64,000 bases of DNA from Actinomadura latina NBRC 106108 (GCF_001552195.1 NZ_BCQS01000011.1:334183-398182), one strand, 5' to 3'. Positions 29,041 to 38,504 are shown, numbered from the stretch's first letter. Notes: generated from the letters alone by a model not told the origin. A program made the numbers and translations.

Positions 29041-30026
29041 TGGTATCTCACCTGGGGGTCGAGCACGGCGTAGAAGAGGTCGACGACGAGGTTGGCGAAC
29101 GTGATGAAGAACGCGGCCAGCAGCGCGACACCCATCACGACCGGCTGGTCGGATTTCTCGATGGAGTCGATCGTGAGGCGGCCGAGTCCGGGCAGCCCGA
29201 ACACGCTCTCGGTGATGATGGCGCCGCCGAGGAGCGCGCCGAGGTCCATGCCGAAAACGGTGAGGACGGGGGTGAGCCCGGCGCGGAGCCCGTGCTTGGT
29301 GACGACCGTCCGCTCGGGCAGGCCCTTGGCGCGAGCCGTCCGGATGTACGGCTCGGCCATCGTCTCCACCATCGACGCCCGCGACAGCCGCGCGTACATC
29401 GCCGCGTACAGCAGGGCAAGGGCGACCCAGGGCAGGATGAGGTTCTTCACCCAGCCGACGGGGTCCTCGGCTAGCGGAACGTAGCTGGAATAAGGCAGCA
29501 GGCCGCCGATCTGTACGACGAGGACGGTCAGCGCCATCGCCGTGAAGTAGATCGGCAGGGACGCGGACGTCAGCGTGCCGACCATCATCGTCCGGTCGAG
29601 CAGCGAGTCCTTGCGCAGCGCGGAGACGACCCCGACGGTGACGCCGCCGACGAGCCACAGGACGGCGGCACCGATACCGATCGACACGGTCGTGGGTAGC
29701 CGCTGCATCATCAGGTCCCAGACCGGCATGTTGTTCTGGTAAGAGAATCCGAGGCAGGGGAAGTGGCACTGGACGGCCAGCGGCCCCGAACCGTAAGTGC
29801 GGCCGGCGAAGATGCCGACCAGGTAGTCGGTGAACTGCTGCCAGATCGGCCGGTCGAGCCCCATCTGGTGGTGGAGCATGGCCAGCCGTTCCGACGTGCA
29901 CGACTTCCCGCACGCCTGGAGCGCCGGGTCGGCGGGGAACACGAAGAAGATCACGAACGTGACCGCGCAGATGACGAGCAGGACGCCGGCGACCCCGGCG
30001 AGGCGCAGCGCGATGTAGCGGATCAC
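29037..30026 (-). CDS. dppB: Oligopeptide ABC transporter permease (DppB type)
   Basis: The 329-aa permease starts at GTG 30026 (VIRYIALRLAG), overlapping the dppC stop. It has about six membrane segments and a cytoplasmic EAA-type loop near YIRTARAKGLPERTVVTKH. A cysteine pair in the first external loop (QACGKSCTSERL) is notable but not unique. Confidence 0.88.
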   Translation of the reverse strand: MIRYIALRLAGVAGVLLVICAVTFVIFFVFPADPALQACGKSCTSERLAMLHHQMGLDRPIWQQFTDYLVGIFAGRTYGSGPLAVQCHFPCLGFSYQNNMPVWDLMMQRLPTTVSIGIGAAVLWLVGGVTVGVVSALRKDSLLDRTMMVGTLTSASLPIYFTAMALTVLVVQIGGLLPYSSYVPLAEDPVGWVKNLILPWVALALLYAAMYARLSRASMVETMAEPYIRTARAKGLPERTVVTKHGLRAGLTPVLTVFGMDLGALLGGAIITESVFGLPGLGRLTIDSIEKSDQPVVMGVALLAAFFITFANLVVDLFYAVLDPQVRYQ

Positions 30027-30970
30027 CGGCCACCCCCGCGCGGGTCGAGGGCGTCCCGGAACGCGTCGCCGAGCAGGGTGAACGCGAGGACGGTCAGCAG
30101 CAGGCACACGCCGGGCACCACGAAGAACGTCGGGTCGACCTGGTACCAGTCGATCGCCTTGGCCATCATCTGCCCCCAGGACGAGTCGGGCGGCCGGACG
30201 CCGATGCCGAGGAACGACAGCGCCGCCTCCGTGCCGATGTTGATCGGGACGGTGAGCGTCGCGAAGACCAGCACCGGGGCGAGCAGGTTGGGCAGCACCT
30301 CGCGGAACACGATCCGCATGCGCAGCATCCCGGACGCCCGCGCCGCCTCGACGAACTCCCGGTTGCGCAGCGAGAGTGTCTGCCCGCGCACGATCCGCCC
30401 GATGTAGGGCCAGCCGAAGAAGCCCATGACGAACACCAGCTCCAGTTTCCGGTTGGCGTCCGGCAGCACCGACACCAGCGCGATCATGAAGATGAGGTGC
30501 GGGAACGACAGGACGAGGTCCATGATGCGGCTGACGAACGCGTCGACCCGGCCGCCGGTGAACCCGGCGATGAGCCCGAGCACGGCGCCGACCGCGGTGG
30601 ACACGACGGTCGCCGCGACCGAGATCAGCAGCGAGACGCGGGCGCCGTAGACCATGCGGCTGAACACGTCCCGTCCGGTGCCCGGCTCGACGCCGAGCCA
30701 GAAGTCGCCGTCGATGCCGCCGAACGCGCCCTTGGGCGCGCCCGCGAGCGCCTTGTCGATCTTCTCGGGGTGGAACTCGTTCGGGCCGTGCCCGTTGAGC
30801 GCGGTGAGCAGCGGGGCGGCGAGCGCCATGAGCACGAACAGCGCGATGATCGCCAGCCCGACGAGTGCGGCGGGGTCACGGCGCAGGCGCCCGCCGGCCA
30901 GCCGCCAGGGCGACCGGCCGGCGGGCGCCGGCACGCTGCCCGCCACCTCGGTGAGGGGCGGGGCGCTCAC
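30023..30970 (-). CDS. dppC: Oligopeptide ABC transporter permease (DppC type)
   Basis: The 315-aa protein starts at GTG 30970, one base inside the stop of the binding-protein gene. Features are the DppC N-terminal helix (LVGLAIIALFVLMALAAPLL), a large external loop with DVFSRMVYGARVSL, and the EAA loop (NREFVEAARASGMLRMRIVFREVLP). It pairs with DppB as the membrane channel. Confidence 0.88.
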   Translation of the reverse strand: MSAPPLTEVAGSVPAPAGRSPWRLAGGRLRRDPAALVGLAIIALFVLMALAAPLLTALNGHGPNEFHPEKIDKALAGAPKGAFGGIDGDFWLGVEPGTGRDVFSRMVYGARVSLLISVAATVVSTAVGAVLGLIAGFTGGRVDAFVSRIMDLVLSFPHLIFMIALVSVLPDANRKLELVFVMGFFGWPYIGRIVRGQTLSLRNREFVEAARASGMLRMRIVFREVLPNLLAPVLVFATLTVPINIGTEAALSFLGIGVRPPDSSWGQMMAKAIDWYQVDPTFFVVPGVCLLLTVLAFTLLGDAFRDALDPRGGGR

Positions 30971-32631
30971 TACTTGACCCCGATGGTGGCGAAGTCGAAC
31001 TCGCCCTCCCAGATGGGGTGGCCGAACGCGCCGGTGACCTTGGAGCCGTGCAGCAGCGGCAGCTTGTCGTGGATCAGCGGGACCATCGGCGACAGCTGCA
31101 TCAGCTCCCGGTCGAGGGCCTGCCACTGCGCCGGATCGTTCGCCTTCACGGCCGCTTCGATCTTGTCGTTGATGGCCTTGTCGTCCATCTGGGAGACGAC
31201 GGTGTTGCCCTTCGGCGTGATGTTCCGCCCGTTGAAGATCGGCGGGATGAACGAAGAGGCGGACGGGTAGTCGGCGCACCAGCCGTAGAAGACCATCTCG
31301 TCCTCCTTCTTGATGTCGCCGATCGTGTCGTAGTAGACGCTCTTGGCGACGGAGTTGATCCGTACCTTCACGCCGACGCGGGCCAGCCCCTGCTGGACGG
31401 CTTCGGCCTCGGCCTTGCCTTGCTCGGTGCTGGTGGTGGTCAGATTGATCGAGAGGCCGCCTGCTTTGCCCGCGGCGGCGAGCAGTTGCTTGGCCTTGGC
31501 CGGGTCACCGGTCGGAGGCGTGTGGAAGACGTCCTGGGCCTGCCCGCCGGTCATGGCCGGCGGGAGGTAGGAGCCCGCCAGGTCGCCGACGCCGCTGCCG
31601 CCGTGCGCGGTGCGGTACGCCTCCTTGTCGATGGCGTACTGCATCGCCTGCCGGATCTTCGGGTCGTCGAACGGCGGCTTGGTCGTGTTCAGCCCGAGGA
31701 AGCGGGTGCACAGGCTCGTCGCGCTGACGAACCGCTTCTTCACGTCCGGCCTGGTGAGGATGCGCGGCATGCTCGCCGGCGCGACACTGTAGAGGGTGAT
31801 GGCCCGCTGGTCCTTGCCCTGGTCGGCGATCAGGCGCTGGTCGATGCTGGTCTGCGCGAGGCCCTCCTCCACGACGATCTTGTCGGGGCTGGCCTGGCGG
31901 ACGCCATCCGACGCCTTGCTCCAGTTGGCGTTCCTGACCAGTGACAGCTTCTGGCCCCGGTCGTACGACTCCACCTTGTAGGGGCCGGACGAGAACGGCC
32001 GCTTGTCGTAGTTGACGCCGGTGTCCTTGGCCTTGGGGACGGGCGCGAACGTCGGCAGCGTCGTGATCTTCGGCCAGTCCATGGAGGGTTCCTTGAGGTG
32101 GAACACGATGGTCTGCGCGTCCGGCGTCTCGATGGACGCGAGACCGTCCTTGTCCTTGTAGGGCCCCTCGTACTTGGCGCCGCCTTCCAGCATCGTCCTC
32201 GCGTAGCCCGGGCCTTCCGGCAGGTCGGGGGCGAAGGACCGCTCCACGCCGTACTTGACGTCCGCGCTGGTGATGGGCGAGCCGTCCTCGAACTTCAGCC
32301 CCGGCTTGAGGTGGAACGTCCACGTCTTGCCGTTGTCGGACGTCGTGCCGGTGCCTGTCGCCATGTCCGGGACGACCTTGGTGCCCGCCTGCCCCGGTTC
32401 GGCGGCGTACGTCGTCAGCGTCCGGTAGAGCAGCCGGGTGCCGAAGTCCATCGCGAACATCACGTAGTTGCGCTGCGGGTCGAGGTGGGCGAAGTCCTGC
32501 GTGTACAGGACGGTGAGGGTGCCCCCCGCCTTGCCGGCGGGCGCGTCGTCTCCCGATCCGCAGGCGGACAGCCCGCCCGCGACGGCGAGTGAGAGGGCGA
32601 GGGCGAAGCAGGTCCGTACCGGACGTCTCAT
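30970..32631 (-). CDS. Peptide-binding lipoprotein of the ABC transporter (family 5)
   Basis: ATG 32631 follows GGAG and begins a lipoprotein signal (RPVRTCFALALSLAVAGGL, then SAC), with cleavage before the Cys of LSAC; 553 aa. The body has the SBP_bac_5 hallmarks (TWTFHLKPGLKFEDGSPITSAD, DFGTRLLYRTL). It would capture collagen-derived peptides outside the membrane. Its promoter region, shared with the divergent M24 peptidase gene, carries operator B. Confidence 0.9.
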   Translation of the reverse strand: MRRPVRTCFALALSLAVAGGLSACGSGDDAPAGKAGGTLTVLYTQDFAHLDPQRNYVMFAMDFGTRLLYRTLTTYAAEPGQAGTKVVPDMATGTGTTSDNGKTWTFHLKPGLKFEDGSPITSADVKYGVERSFAPDLPEGPGYARTMLEGGAKYEGPYKDKDGLASIETPDAQTIVFHLKEPSMDWPKITTLPTFAPVPKAKDTGVNYDKRPFSSGPYKVESYDRGQKLSLVRNANWSKASDGVRQASPDKIVVEEGLAQTSIDQRLIADQGKDQRAITLYSVAPASMPRILTRPDVKKRFVSATSLCTRFLGLNTTKPPFDDPKIRQAMQYAIDKEAYRTAHGGSGVGDLAGSYLPPAMTGGQAQDVFHTPPTGDPAKAKQLLAAAGKAGGLSINLTTTSTEQGKAEAEAVQQGLARVGVKVRINSVAKSVYYDTIGDIKKEDEMVFYGWCADYPSASSFIPPIFNGRNITPKGNTVVSQMDDKAINDKIEAAVKANDPAQWQALDRELMQLSPMVPLIHDKLPLLHGSKVTGAFGHPIWEGEFDFATIGVK

Positions 32632-32657
32632 GGCATCTCCGTGCATTGTCGGGCGGA

Positions 32658-32689
32658 GTGCAATATAAAATAGTACCGTGCAATTGCAC
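32658..32689. promoter_or_regulatory. Operator B (GTGCAAT-N5-ATAGTAC) plus a GTGCAATTGCAC palindrome
   Basis: GTGCAAT (32658-32664) and ATAGTAC (32670-32676) match the island consensus, and a perfect 12-bp palindrome GTGCAATTGCAC follows at 32678-32689. Both lie between the divergent peptide-binding-protein and M24 peptidase genes. On the minus strand a CTTGCA...TATTTT pair spaced 17 nt overlaps the sites, so binding would be expected to block that promoter. Confidence 0.6.
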
Positions 32690-32731
32690 TGCAAGCCTCG
32701 TTACCGAATCTCCACCTCCGGGAACACGCAC

Positions 32732-34162
32732 ATGGATGACCGCTTCACCACGGGCAGCCACGATCTGCCCGTATCCAAGGCCCTCGCCTCCTTCATGACG
32801 CGGGACTGGGCCGCCGCAGACAAGCCGCCTCCCGGCCGTCTCGTCGTGGCGCCGTACACGCGCGCGCGTCGCGCCGCCCTGTCCGCGCACTTCCCCGGTG
32901 ACCGCCTGGTCCTGCCTGCCGGGCCGCCGAGGGTCCGCAGCAACGACTGCGACTACCGGTACCGTCCGCACACCGCCTACGCCCACCTCACCGGGGACAC
33001 CACGGCCGATACCGGGACCGGCGCCGTCCTGGTGATGGAGCCCACCGCCGACGGGCACGACGCCATCCTCTACCACCGGCCCCGGTCCCCACGCGGTGAT
33101 GGAGGCTTCTACCGCGACCGCCGGCACGGGGAGTTCTGGGTCGGCCCCCGCGCCACCCTCGCCGAAACCGAGGAGAGGCTGGCGATCACCTGTGCACCCC
33201 TCGACGACCTCGAGAAGGCGCTGCGCGGCCCCGGCCCGACCCGCGTGATCCGCAACGTCGACCCGGAGATCGACCGGGCGGTCCCGGCGGATGATCCGCA
33301 GCCCGACCGCGAGCTCGCCGCTCGCGCCGCGGAGCTGCGCCTGGTCAAGGACGACTGGGAGATCGCCCAGATCCAGGCCGCCGTCGACCACACCGTGACC
33401 GCCTTCACCGAGGTCGCCGCGAGGCTGCCGCAGGTCACCGGCGTGCCGCGCGGGGAGCGCTGGGTGGAGGGCACCTTCGACCGCGTCGCGCGCATCGAGG
33501 GCAACGGGGTCGGCTACGAGACGATCGCCGCGTCCGGCGCGCACGCCTGTGTCCTGCACTGGACCCGGAACGACGGGGCGCTACGTCTCGGCGACCTGCT
33601 CCTACTCGACGCCGGCGTGGAGACCGACACGCTCTACACCGCCGACATCACCCGCACCCTCCCGATCAGCGGCTGGTTCACGCCGCGGCAGCGGCAGGTG
33701 TACGACCTCGTCTACCACGCCCAGGAGGCCGGCCTCGCCGCCATCCGCCCGGGCGCCCGGTTCCGCGACTTCCACATGGCCGCGATGCGCGTCATCGCCG
33801 AGGGCCTGGAGGACTGGGGCGTGCTGCGCAGCGCGGAAGAGGCGCTCGATCCAGAATCGGGCGTCTACCGTCGCTACACCCTGTGCAGCAGCGGGCACAT
33901 GCTCGGCATGGACGTCCACGACTGCGCGGCGGCGCGCGCGTCCGAGTACCTCGACGGGGTGCTGCGGCCCGGCCACGTCCTGACCGTCGAGCCCGGCCTC
34001 TACCTCCAGCCGGACGATCTGACGCTCCCGCCGGAGCTGCGGGGCATCGCCGTCCGGATCGAGGACGACGTGCTGGTGACCCAGCAGGGCGCCCGCCTGC
34101 TGTCGGCGGAACTCCCGCGTCACCCGGAAGAGATCGAGCTCTGGATGCAGTCCCTCTCCTGA
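32732..34162 (+). CDS. M24 Xaa-Pro aminopeptidase (PepP-like)
   Basis: This 476-aa cytosolic enzyme starts at ATG 32732 (GGGAAC upstream); a GTG at 32678 lies within the operator and is less likely. It has an aminopeptidase P N-terminal domain (RRAALSAHFPGDRLVLPAGPP) and a pita-bread catalytic domain. The five metal ligands are visible: Asp293 and Asp305 (DAGVETDTLYTADITRTLP), His389 (SSGHMLGMDVHD), Glu420 (TVEPGLYL) and Glu444 (VRIEDDVLV). Such enzymes remove the residue preceding proline, which is what collagen peptides need after import. It is divergent from the peptide ABC operon. Confidence 0.9.
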   Translation: MDDRFTTGSHDLPVSKALASFMTRDWAAADKPPPGRLVVAPYTRARRAALSAHFPGDRLVLPAGPPRVRSNDCDYRYRPHTAYAHLTGDTTADTGTGAVLVMEPTADGHDAILYHRPRSPRGDGGFYRDRRHGEFWVGPRATLAETEERLAITCAPLDDLEKALRGPGPTRVIRNVDPEIDRAVPADDPQPDRELAARAAELRLVKDDWEIAQIQAAVDHTVTAFTEVAARLPQVTGVPRGERWVEGTFDRVARIEGNGVGYETIAASGAHACVLHWTRNDGALRLGDLLLLDAGVETDTLYTADITRTLPISGWFTPRQRQVYDLVYHAQEAGLAAIRPGARFRDFHMAAMRVIAEGLEDWGVLRSAEEALDPESGVYRRYTLCSSGHMLGMDVHDCAAARASEYLDGVLRPGHVLTVEPGLYLQPDDLTLPPELRGIAVRIEDDVLVTQQGARLLSAELPRHPEEIELWMQSLS

Positions 34163-34183
34163 GAGCACGGATCCGGAAAGCAC

Positions 34184-34221
34184 GGGCGGGCGGTGCCGCC
34201 CCGCAGCGGCACCGCCCGCCC
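34184..34221. terminator. Bidirectional terminator between the M24 and S1 peptidase genes
   Basis: A perfect 16-bp GC stem (34184-34199 with 34206-34221) and 6-nt loop lie between convergent stops at 34162 and 34240. Confidence 0.8.
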
Positions 34222-34239
34222 ATCCCCATCCGTGGTGGA

Positions 34240-35520
34240 TCACCCGCTGAGCAGGGAGACCCCCCACGTGGACAGGGCGCGGCCGATCGGTTCGTGGATC
34301 ATGCCGCATCCCGAATTGGGGCCGCCGCTCAGGATGCCGTGGGCGTAGTTGCCGTAGAAGACGCCGCTGCCGCTGTCACCGGGGCCGTCGCACGCGGTGC
34401 TCCAGGTCATGCCGGCGAGCGTCCGGTTCGGGTAGGAGACGGTGGCGTCGACCTCGGTGACCGTTCCGCAGGTGTAGCCGGTGGTCGAGCCCTGCTTGCA
34501 GACGTACCCGCCGACGTAGTCGCTTTCGCTGCCGTAGACGGGCGTGGTGTAGAGCACCCAGCCGCGCGGCTGCCACCAACTCGGGTTGTCGACCGAGATG
34601 ATCGCGGAGTCGCCGTACCAGCCGAAGGTGTAGTTGGCCACGCCGCCGACGTTCTGGTAGCCGTAGCTGTAGGTGGAGACGTCCCACCAGTAGCCGATCT
34701 CGGCGCAGTGGCCGGCGGTGAGCATGTAGTACCGGCCGCCGGAGTACGTGCTGAACGCGCTGGTGCAGCGTGCCCCGTTGGTGAAGATCGCCAGGCCGGA
34801 GCGCAGCGGCGGGTCGCAGGCGTAGTCGTCGTAGCAGTACTTCGGTACCGACTTTTGCGCGTAGGTGCCGGTCTGCACGGCATCGCCGAACTCGTGCTCG
34901 GCCCAGCGCAGCACGTTGCGCTGGGCCGGGGTGAGGGCGGCGCCGCGCAGGCTGTTCAGCTTCACCACGTTGCGGGACGTGATGATGCCGGTCTGCAGGC
35001 CGTTCTCAGCGCCCTTGTTGGCTTTGCCGACGCGCTTGGCCAGGGCGGCGGACACATGCTGGAGGTGCCTGAAGCTGTACTTGACCGTGGTCGTGTTCGT
35101 GTCGCTCATGCCGGACGCCTCGGCGGTCGTCCGTGCCTTGGGCACCGCGGTCGCCTTGGTCGCCTCGGTGACGCCGATGGTGAGCTTGCCGCCGTGCTTC
35201 TGGTCAATCCATGCGCCGCCGTAGGCCGTGCCGAGATCCTTGCGGATCTTGGAGGCCAGCTTGAGCTGGGCCGGCTGGCGGTCGGCGCGGCGCCGCGCCT
35301 CGGCGGCCGAGATGTGGTGGTCCTTGGTGATCTGCTTGACGAGCGCCTGCTTGGCCTCCTTCTGGATCTGGGTCCGGGATCTGGTGCTCGGGGAGGGGGC
35401 GGGGGGCGCGCCGCGGTCGGTGGCCGCGTCGGCGGGAACCGGTGCGGCCACCGAGACCGTGATCAGGACGGCGGCCCCGGTCAAGGCCGTGGCGATGCCG
35501 CTGCGCTTGTGGCGGACCAT
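34240..35520 (-). CDS. Secreted S1-family serine protease with propeptide
   Basis: ATG 35520 follows AAGGAGG and starts a signal peptide (VRHKRSGIATALTGAAVLIT, then SVAAPVPADAA); 426 aa. A long charged pro-region (about 35-230) precedes a chymotrypsin-fold domain with His271 (LTAGHCAE), Asp304 (GDSAIIS) and Ser383 (GPGDSGSGV). Several cysteine pairs fit a streptogrisin/alpha-lytic-like enzyme. It probably degrades proteins or gelatin outside the cell. Its promoter has one of the best copies of the island operator, just downstream of the -10. Confidence 0.88.
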   Translation of the reverse strand: MVRHKRSGIATALTGAAVLITVSVAAPVPADAATDRGAPPAPSPSTRSRTQIQKEAKQALVKQITKDHHISAAEARRRADRQPAQLKLASKIRKDLGTAYGGAWIDQKHGGKLTIGVTEATKATAVPKARTTAEASGMSDTNTTTVKYSFRHLQHVSAALAKRVGKANKGAENGLQTGIITSRNVVKLNSLRGAALTPAQRNVLRWAEHEFGDAVQTGTYAQKSVPKYCYDDYACDPPLRSGLAIFTNGARCTSAFSTYSGGRYYMLTAGHCAEIGYWWDVSTYSYGYQNVGGVANYTFGWYGDSAIISVDNPSWWQPRGWVLYTTPVYGSESDYVGGYVCKQGSTTGYTCGTVTEVDATVSYPNRTLAGMTWSTACDGPGDSGSGVFYGNYAHGILSGGPNSGCGMIHEPIGRALSTWGVSLLSG

Positions 35521-35577
35521 TGGGGGGATCCTCCTTCGCGGACGGGGGTGCCACGGCTTCGGGCCGTGGCGTCCGCT

Positions 35578-35596
35578 GTGCAATGTGAAATTGCAC
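35578..35596. promoter_or_regulatory. Operator C, perfect GTGCAAT-N5-ATTGCAC
   Basis: GTGCAAT (35578-35584) and ATTGCAC (35590-35596) are exact inverted repeats, 57 nt upstream of the S1 protease start and immediately downstream of its predicted -10. Repression by blocking transcription start is the simplest reading. Confidence 0.7.
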
Positions 35597-35599
35597 TGA

Positions 35600-35628
35600 A
35601 CTGTAAAGTGCGGAACGCGACTTGCCAA
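35600..35628 (-). promoter_or_regulatory. Predicted promoter of the S1 protease gene
   Basis: On the minus strand TTGGCA (35623-35628) and TACAGT (35600-35605) are separated by 17 nt. The start point would fall inside operator C. Confidence 0.5.
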
Positions 35629-35665
35629 GGCCCAGGCGCGCACCCGAATGCCAGCGTGCAAGGGG

Positions 35666-35685
35666 CGTGGCCGGATCCGGCCACG
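35666..35685. terminator. 20-bp perfect palindrome after the gntR gene
   Basis: CGTGGCCGGATCCGGCCACG is fully symmetric and lies 26 nt past the minus-strand GntR stop (35711). A hairpin terminator is the likely role; a protein-binding site for the adjacent S1 protease promoter is possible. Confidence 0.5.
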
Positions 35686-35710
35686 ATGTGCCCGCTGTCG
35701 GGAAGGCGGT

Positions 35711-36382
35711 TCAGCGCCCGCCGCGCCGCATGTGCTCCAGGTGCCCCATCATGATCTTGCGCGCCCGGTCGGCGTCCCCGGCGACCAGCGCGTCCAGGAG
35801 GTGCGCGTGCTCCCGCGCCGACGCCATCAGGTCGTCGGACGCGGCGGCGGGCTCGGCCAGCCCGTACATCCGGGACCGGGCGCGTAGCTCCAGGACCGTC
35901 CGGACCAGTATCCGGTTGCCGGTCAGTTCGAGAAGCCCGCCGTGGAAACGGCGGTCGGCGTCCAGGAAGCGGATCAGGTCCCCGTCGGCCGCCGCCGCGG
36001 CGGCCTCCTCGATCAGGACCCGCAGTGACCGCTGCGCCGCCTCCGGCACGTTTCCGGCCAGCCTCGCGACCGCGGGAACCTCTACCAACTCCCGGATCTC
36101 GGTCAACTCGGCGAGATCCCGGTCCGAGAGCGGGACGACCCGGAAACCGCGATTGCGGACGGCCTCGAAGAGCCCGTCCCGGACGAGGTCGATCATGGCC
36201 TCGCGGACGGGGGTGGGCGAGATCCCGAACTCGTCCGCCAGTGCGGGCGCGGAGTACACGACGCCCGGCCGCAGCTTCCCGCCGGCCAGTGCGCCGCGCA
36301 GCGCATCGGCGACCCGCCCGCGCAGACTGCTGTGACCGCCGAGATCCGGCAGCCCGACCGCGGCATCGGCCACCGCATCCAT
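35711..36382 (-). CDS. GntR-family regulator (FCD/FadR type)
   Basis: ATG 36382 is chosen because GAGGAGG lies just before it, giving 223 aa; the frame is open further upstream without an RBS. The winged HTH reads LRPGVVYSAPALADEFGIS, then PTPVREAMIDLVRDGL, and the C-terminal FCD domain has metal-type His/Asp positions (ELREL, DRRFH, EHAHLLDAL). It closely resembles the second GntR at 43246-43911, especially in the recognition helix. Either or both may bind GTGCAAT-N5-ATTGCAC in response to a small carboxylate or proline-related ligand; that is inference. Confidence 0.85.
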   Translation of the reverse strand: MDAVADAAVGLPDLGGHSSLRGRVADALRGALAGGKLRPGVVYSAPALADEFGISPTPVREAMIDLVRDGLFEAVRNRGFRVVPLSDRDLAELTEIRELVEVPAVARLAGNVPEAAQRSLRVLIEEAAAAAADGDLIRFLDADRRFHGGLLELTGNRILVRTVLELRARSRMYGLAEPAAASDDLMASAREHAHLLDALVAGDADRARKIMMGHLEHMRRGGR

Positions 36383-36471
36383 ACGCCCCTCCTCAACCAC
36401 GATCAGAATACCGTTCCGGGTCGCGGTCCCGACCGGGCGGGCGGACCGCCGGGGCCGGACTCGGACCCCGG

Positions 36472-37428
36472 TCACAGCAGTGGATGCACCTGGGGATGGG
36501 CGTGCCACCACGCCCCGAAGGCCGGGTGGCTGTCGGCGTGCTCCACGAAGGCGTCCGCGAGCCCCCGGTAGAGGGCCGCCGCGTCGTCATCCTCCATCCG
36601 GTCCCGGCGCCAGGCCACGATCAGCTTCGCGACCTGCGGTTCTCCCACGAGCGGCCGGACGACCGTGCCGGGCTGCGGCGGCCAGGACGGGTCCACCAGG
36701 CGTATCCCGTGCCCGGCCGCGACCAGCGGGCAGGCCGCCCCGCTCGGGGCCTCGTAGCGCACGATCGGTTCGAAGCCGGCGGCGCGGCAGGACGCCCGCA
36801 GTGAGGCGAGGGAGCCGTCGTCCGCGCCGGGCGGCGCCACCCAGGACTCGGCCTTCAGGTCGACCAGGTCGATCTCCTCCCGGCCGGCGAGCGGATGAGC
36901 CGCCGAGAGGGCGACGAAGATCGGGAATCGGGGCACCAGCGTGCGGCTCACCACCGGCGCCCGCAGCGGGACGTCGAAGCCCTCCATGGTCCCCAGCAGT
37001 GCGGCGTCGAGATGGCCCCGGGCGAGCGCGTCCCCGAGCAGCGCCGAGGACGGCTCGATGCGCAGCGAGACCTCCCGTCCAGGGAGCGCTTCGCTCACGC
37101 GGGCGACGATACTTCCCACGCACGCGAGGTGGACGCAGCCGAGCGCGAGCGCCTTGTCCTGGCCCATGGGCGGTCGCAGGTCACCGAACAGGGTGTCGAG
37201 TTCCGACAGGACCGTCCGCGCCCGGCTGATGACCTGCCGGCCCAGCGGCGTCGGCTCCAGCCCGGACCGGCTGCGCGTGAACAGCTCACCGCCGACGATG
37301 CTCTCGACCCGGCGGAGCTGGTTCGACATCGCGGGCTGGGACATGCCCATCCGGGCCGCGGCCCGGGTCACACTTCCCGTTTCGGCCATCGCGCACACCA
37401 TGCGCAGATGACTGATATCGAGGTCCAT
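36472..37428 (-). CDS. LysR-family transcriptional regulator
   Basis: The 318-aa protein has the canonical N-terminal HTH (ISHLRMVCAMAETGSVTRAA, then ARMGMSQPAMSNQLRRVE) and a periplasmic-binding-like effector domain. It lies between the GntR gene and a divergent ATPase-fold gene. The target is unknown; the divergent neighbour at 37599 or the Liv operon are candidates. Confidence 0.88.
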   Translation of the reverse strand: MDLDISHLRMVCAMAETGSVTRAAARMGMSQPAMSNQLRRVESIVGGELFTRSRSGLEPTPLGRQVISRARTVLSELDTLFGDLRPPMGQDKALALGCVHLACVGSIVARVSEALPGREVSLRIEPSSALLGDALARGHLDAALLGTMEGFDVPLRAPVVSRTLVPRFPIFVALSAAHPLAGREEIDLVDLKAESWVAPPGADDGSLASLRASCRAAGFEPIVRYEAPSGAACPLVAAGHGIRLVDPSWPPQPGTVVRPLVGEPQVAKLIVAWRRDRMEDDDAAALYRGLADAFVEHADSHPAFGAWWHAHPQVHPLL

Positions 37429-37598
37429 AGCCGGAAATTATGCATCAGCTGATGACCCCTGGCGGGGACCAATGGCCATACTTCCCGTACTCCTTCGTTG
37501 AAGTGAGCGATCGGCCGCCGGGAGAGGTCCTCCTCACCGCCCCTCTCCCGGCAGCCGAGGATGCGCGCGTCCAGTGACTCTTACGGGAAGCGATCGAT

Positions 37599-38423
37599 AT
37601 GGACGAACCGCGGACGGCCGAGAAGGAGGGCGCCCAGCCGGACGACCGCTTGAGCGTCGGCTCGGCCGGCGGTCTGCGCGACGGCGCCTTCCCGGCCTGG
37701 CCGTTACCGCCCGGCCCGAAGGCAGCGGGCACGGCACGGGCCATCGTGCGTTCGGTCTTCGACGAACTGGGCATCCGGCCGGTCGCGCTCGACGGCGCGC
37801 AGGTGATCGTTTCCGAGATCGCCACCAACGCGGTGGTGCACGGGGCCCGCGACCGGGTGGAACTGTGGGCCCACATCAGCCACCGGACCCGTCCCGCGGT
37901 CACAGTGCAGGTCTTCGACGCCGCCCCCTGGCGCGGCCCCGGCGAGTTCCCGGCCCCGCCCGCGGAGCCGTCCGACGCGTGCGGAGGGCGCGGCCTGCTT
38001 CTCGTGAACGCGCTGACGGCGGAGAACGGCGGCCGCTGGGGTGTCCATCCCACCAGGTCCAGGCTCGGACCGGACCCGTTGCCCGGCAAGGCCGTCTACT
38101 TCACGATCCCGATGCCGGCGGCGAGCCCGGCGCCGCCGGCTCCGGCGCCGTGGCCCGTGCACGAGCGCGTCCGCGCGCTCGCGGACGCGCGCGGGCTGCG
38201 GCCGCGCGTCTCGCTCGGTCCCGACGCGGCGGTCATTCACTTCACCGTCGGCCTGTGGGTCTGGGTCAAGGGCGAGTCGCTGCTATACGAGCGGCCGGGG
38301 CACGGTGTCGTCCGGCACCCGGTGTCGGACGCGGTCGAGGTGGTCGAGCAGATCGTCCGGCACAGCGAGGAACTCGCCACCGCGGCCTCGGCGTATCGCG
38401 CACCGTCCTGGGATCTGCACTGA
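37599..38423 (+). CDS. HATPase-type ATP-binding protein (RsbW-like)
   Basis: The 274-aa protein has a GHKL ATPase core: N box VSEIATNAVVHG, G1-like VQVFDAAPW and G2 GGRGLLLVNAL. These are the features of actinobacterial anti-sigma/anti-anti-sigma kinases. After a Pro/Ala linker the C-terminal 80 residues (HERVRALADARGLRPRVSLG) form a second, unrecognised domain. No histidine-kinase dimerisation helix is present. It may regulate a sigma factor or simply be carried between the LysR gene and the transporter. Confidence 0.7.
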   Translation: MDEPRTAEKEGAQPDDRLSVGSAGGLRDGAFPAWPLPPGPKAAGTARAIVRSVFDELGIRPVALDGAQVIVSEIATNAVVHGARDRVELWAHISHRTRPAVTVQVFDAAPWRGPGEFPAPPAEPSDACGGRGLLLVNALTAENGGRWGVHPTRSRLGPDPLPGKAVYFTIPMPAASPAPPAPAPWPVHERVRALADARGLRPRVSLGPDAAVIHFTVGLWVWVKGESLLYERPGHGVVRHPVSDAVEVVEQIVRHSEELATAASAYRAPSWDLH

Positions 38424-38504
38424 GTGCGCGCCACGGCGAGGGGACGCCACGGCGACCAGGTCCGTGACCTGTGTGTTAGGTGGCCGTCAGGTGGATTCAC
38501 CCTC

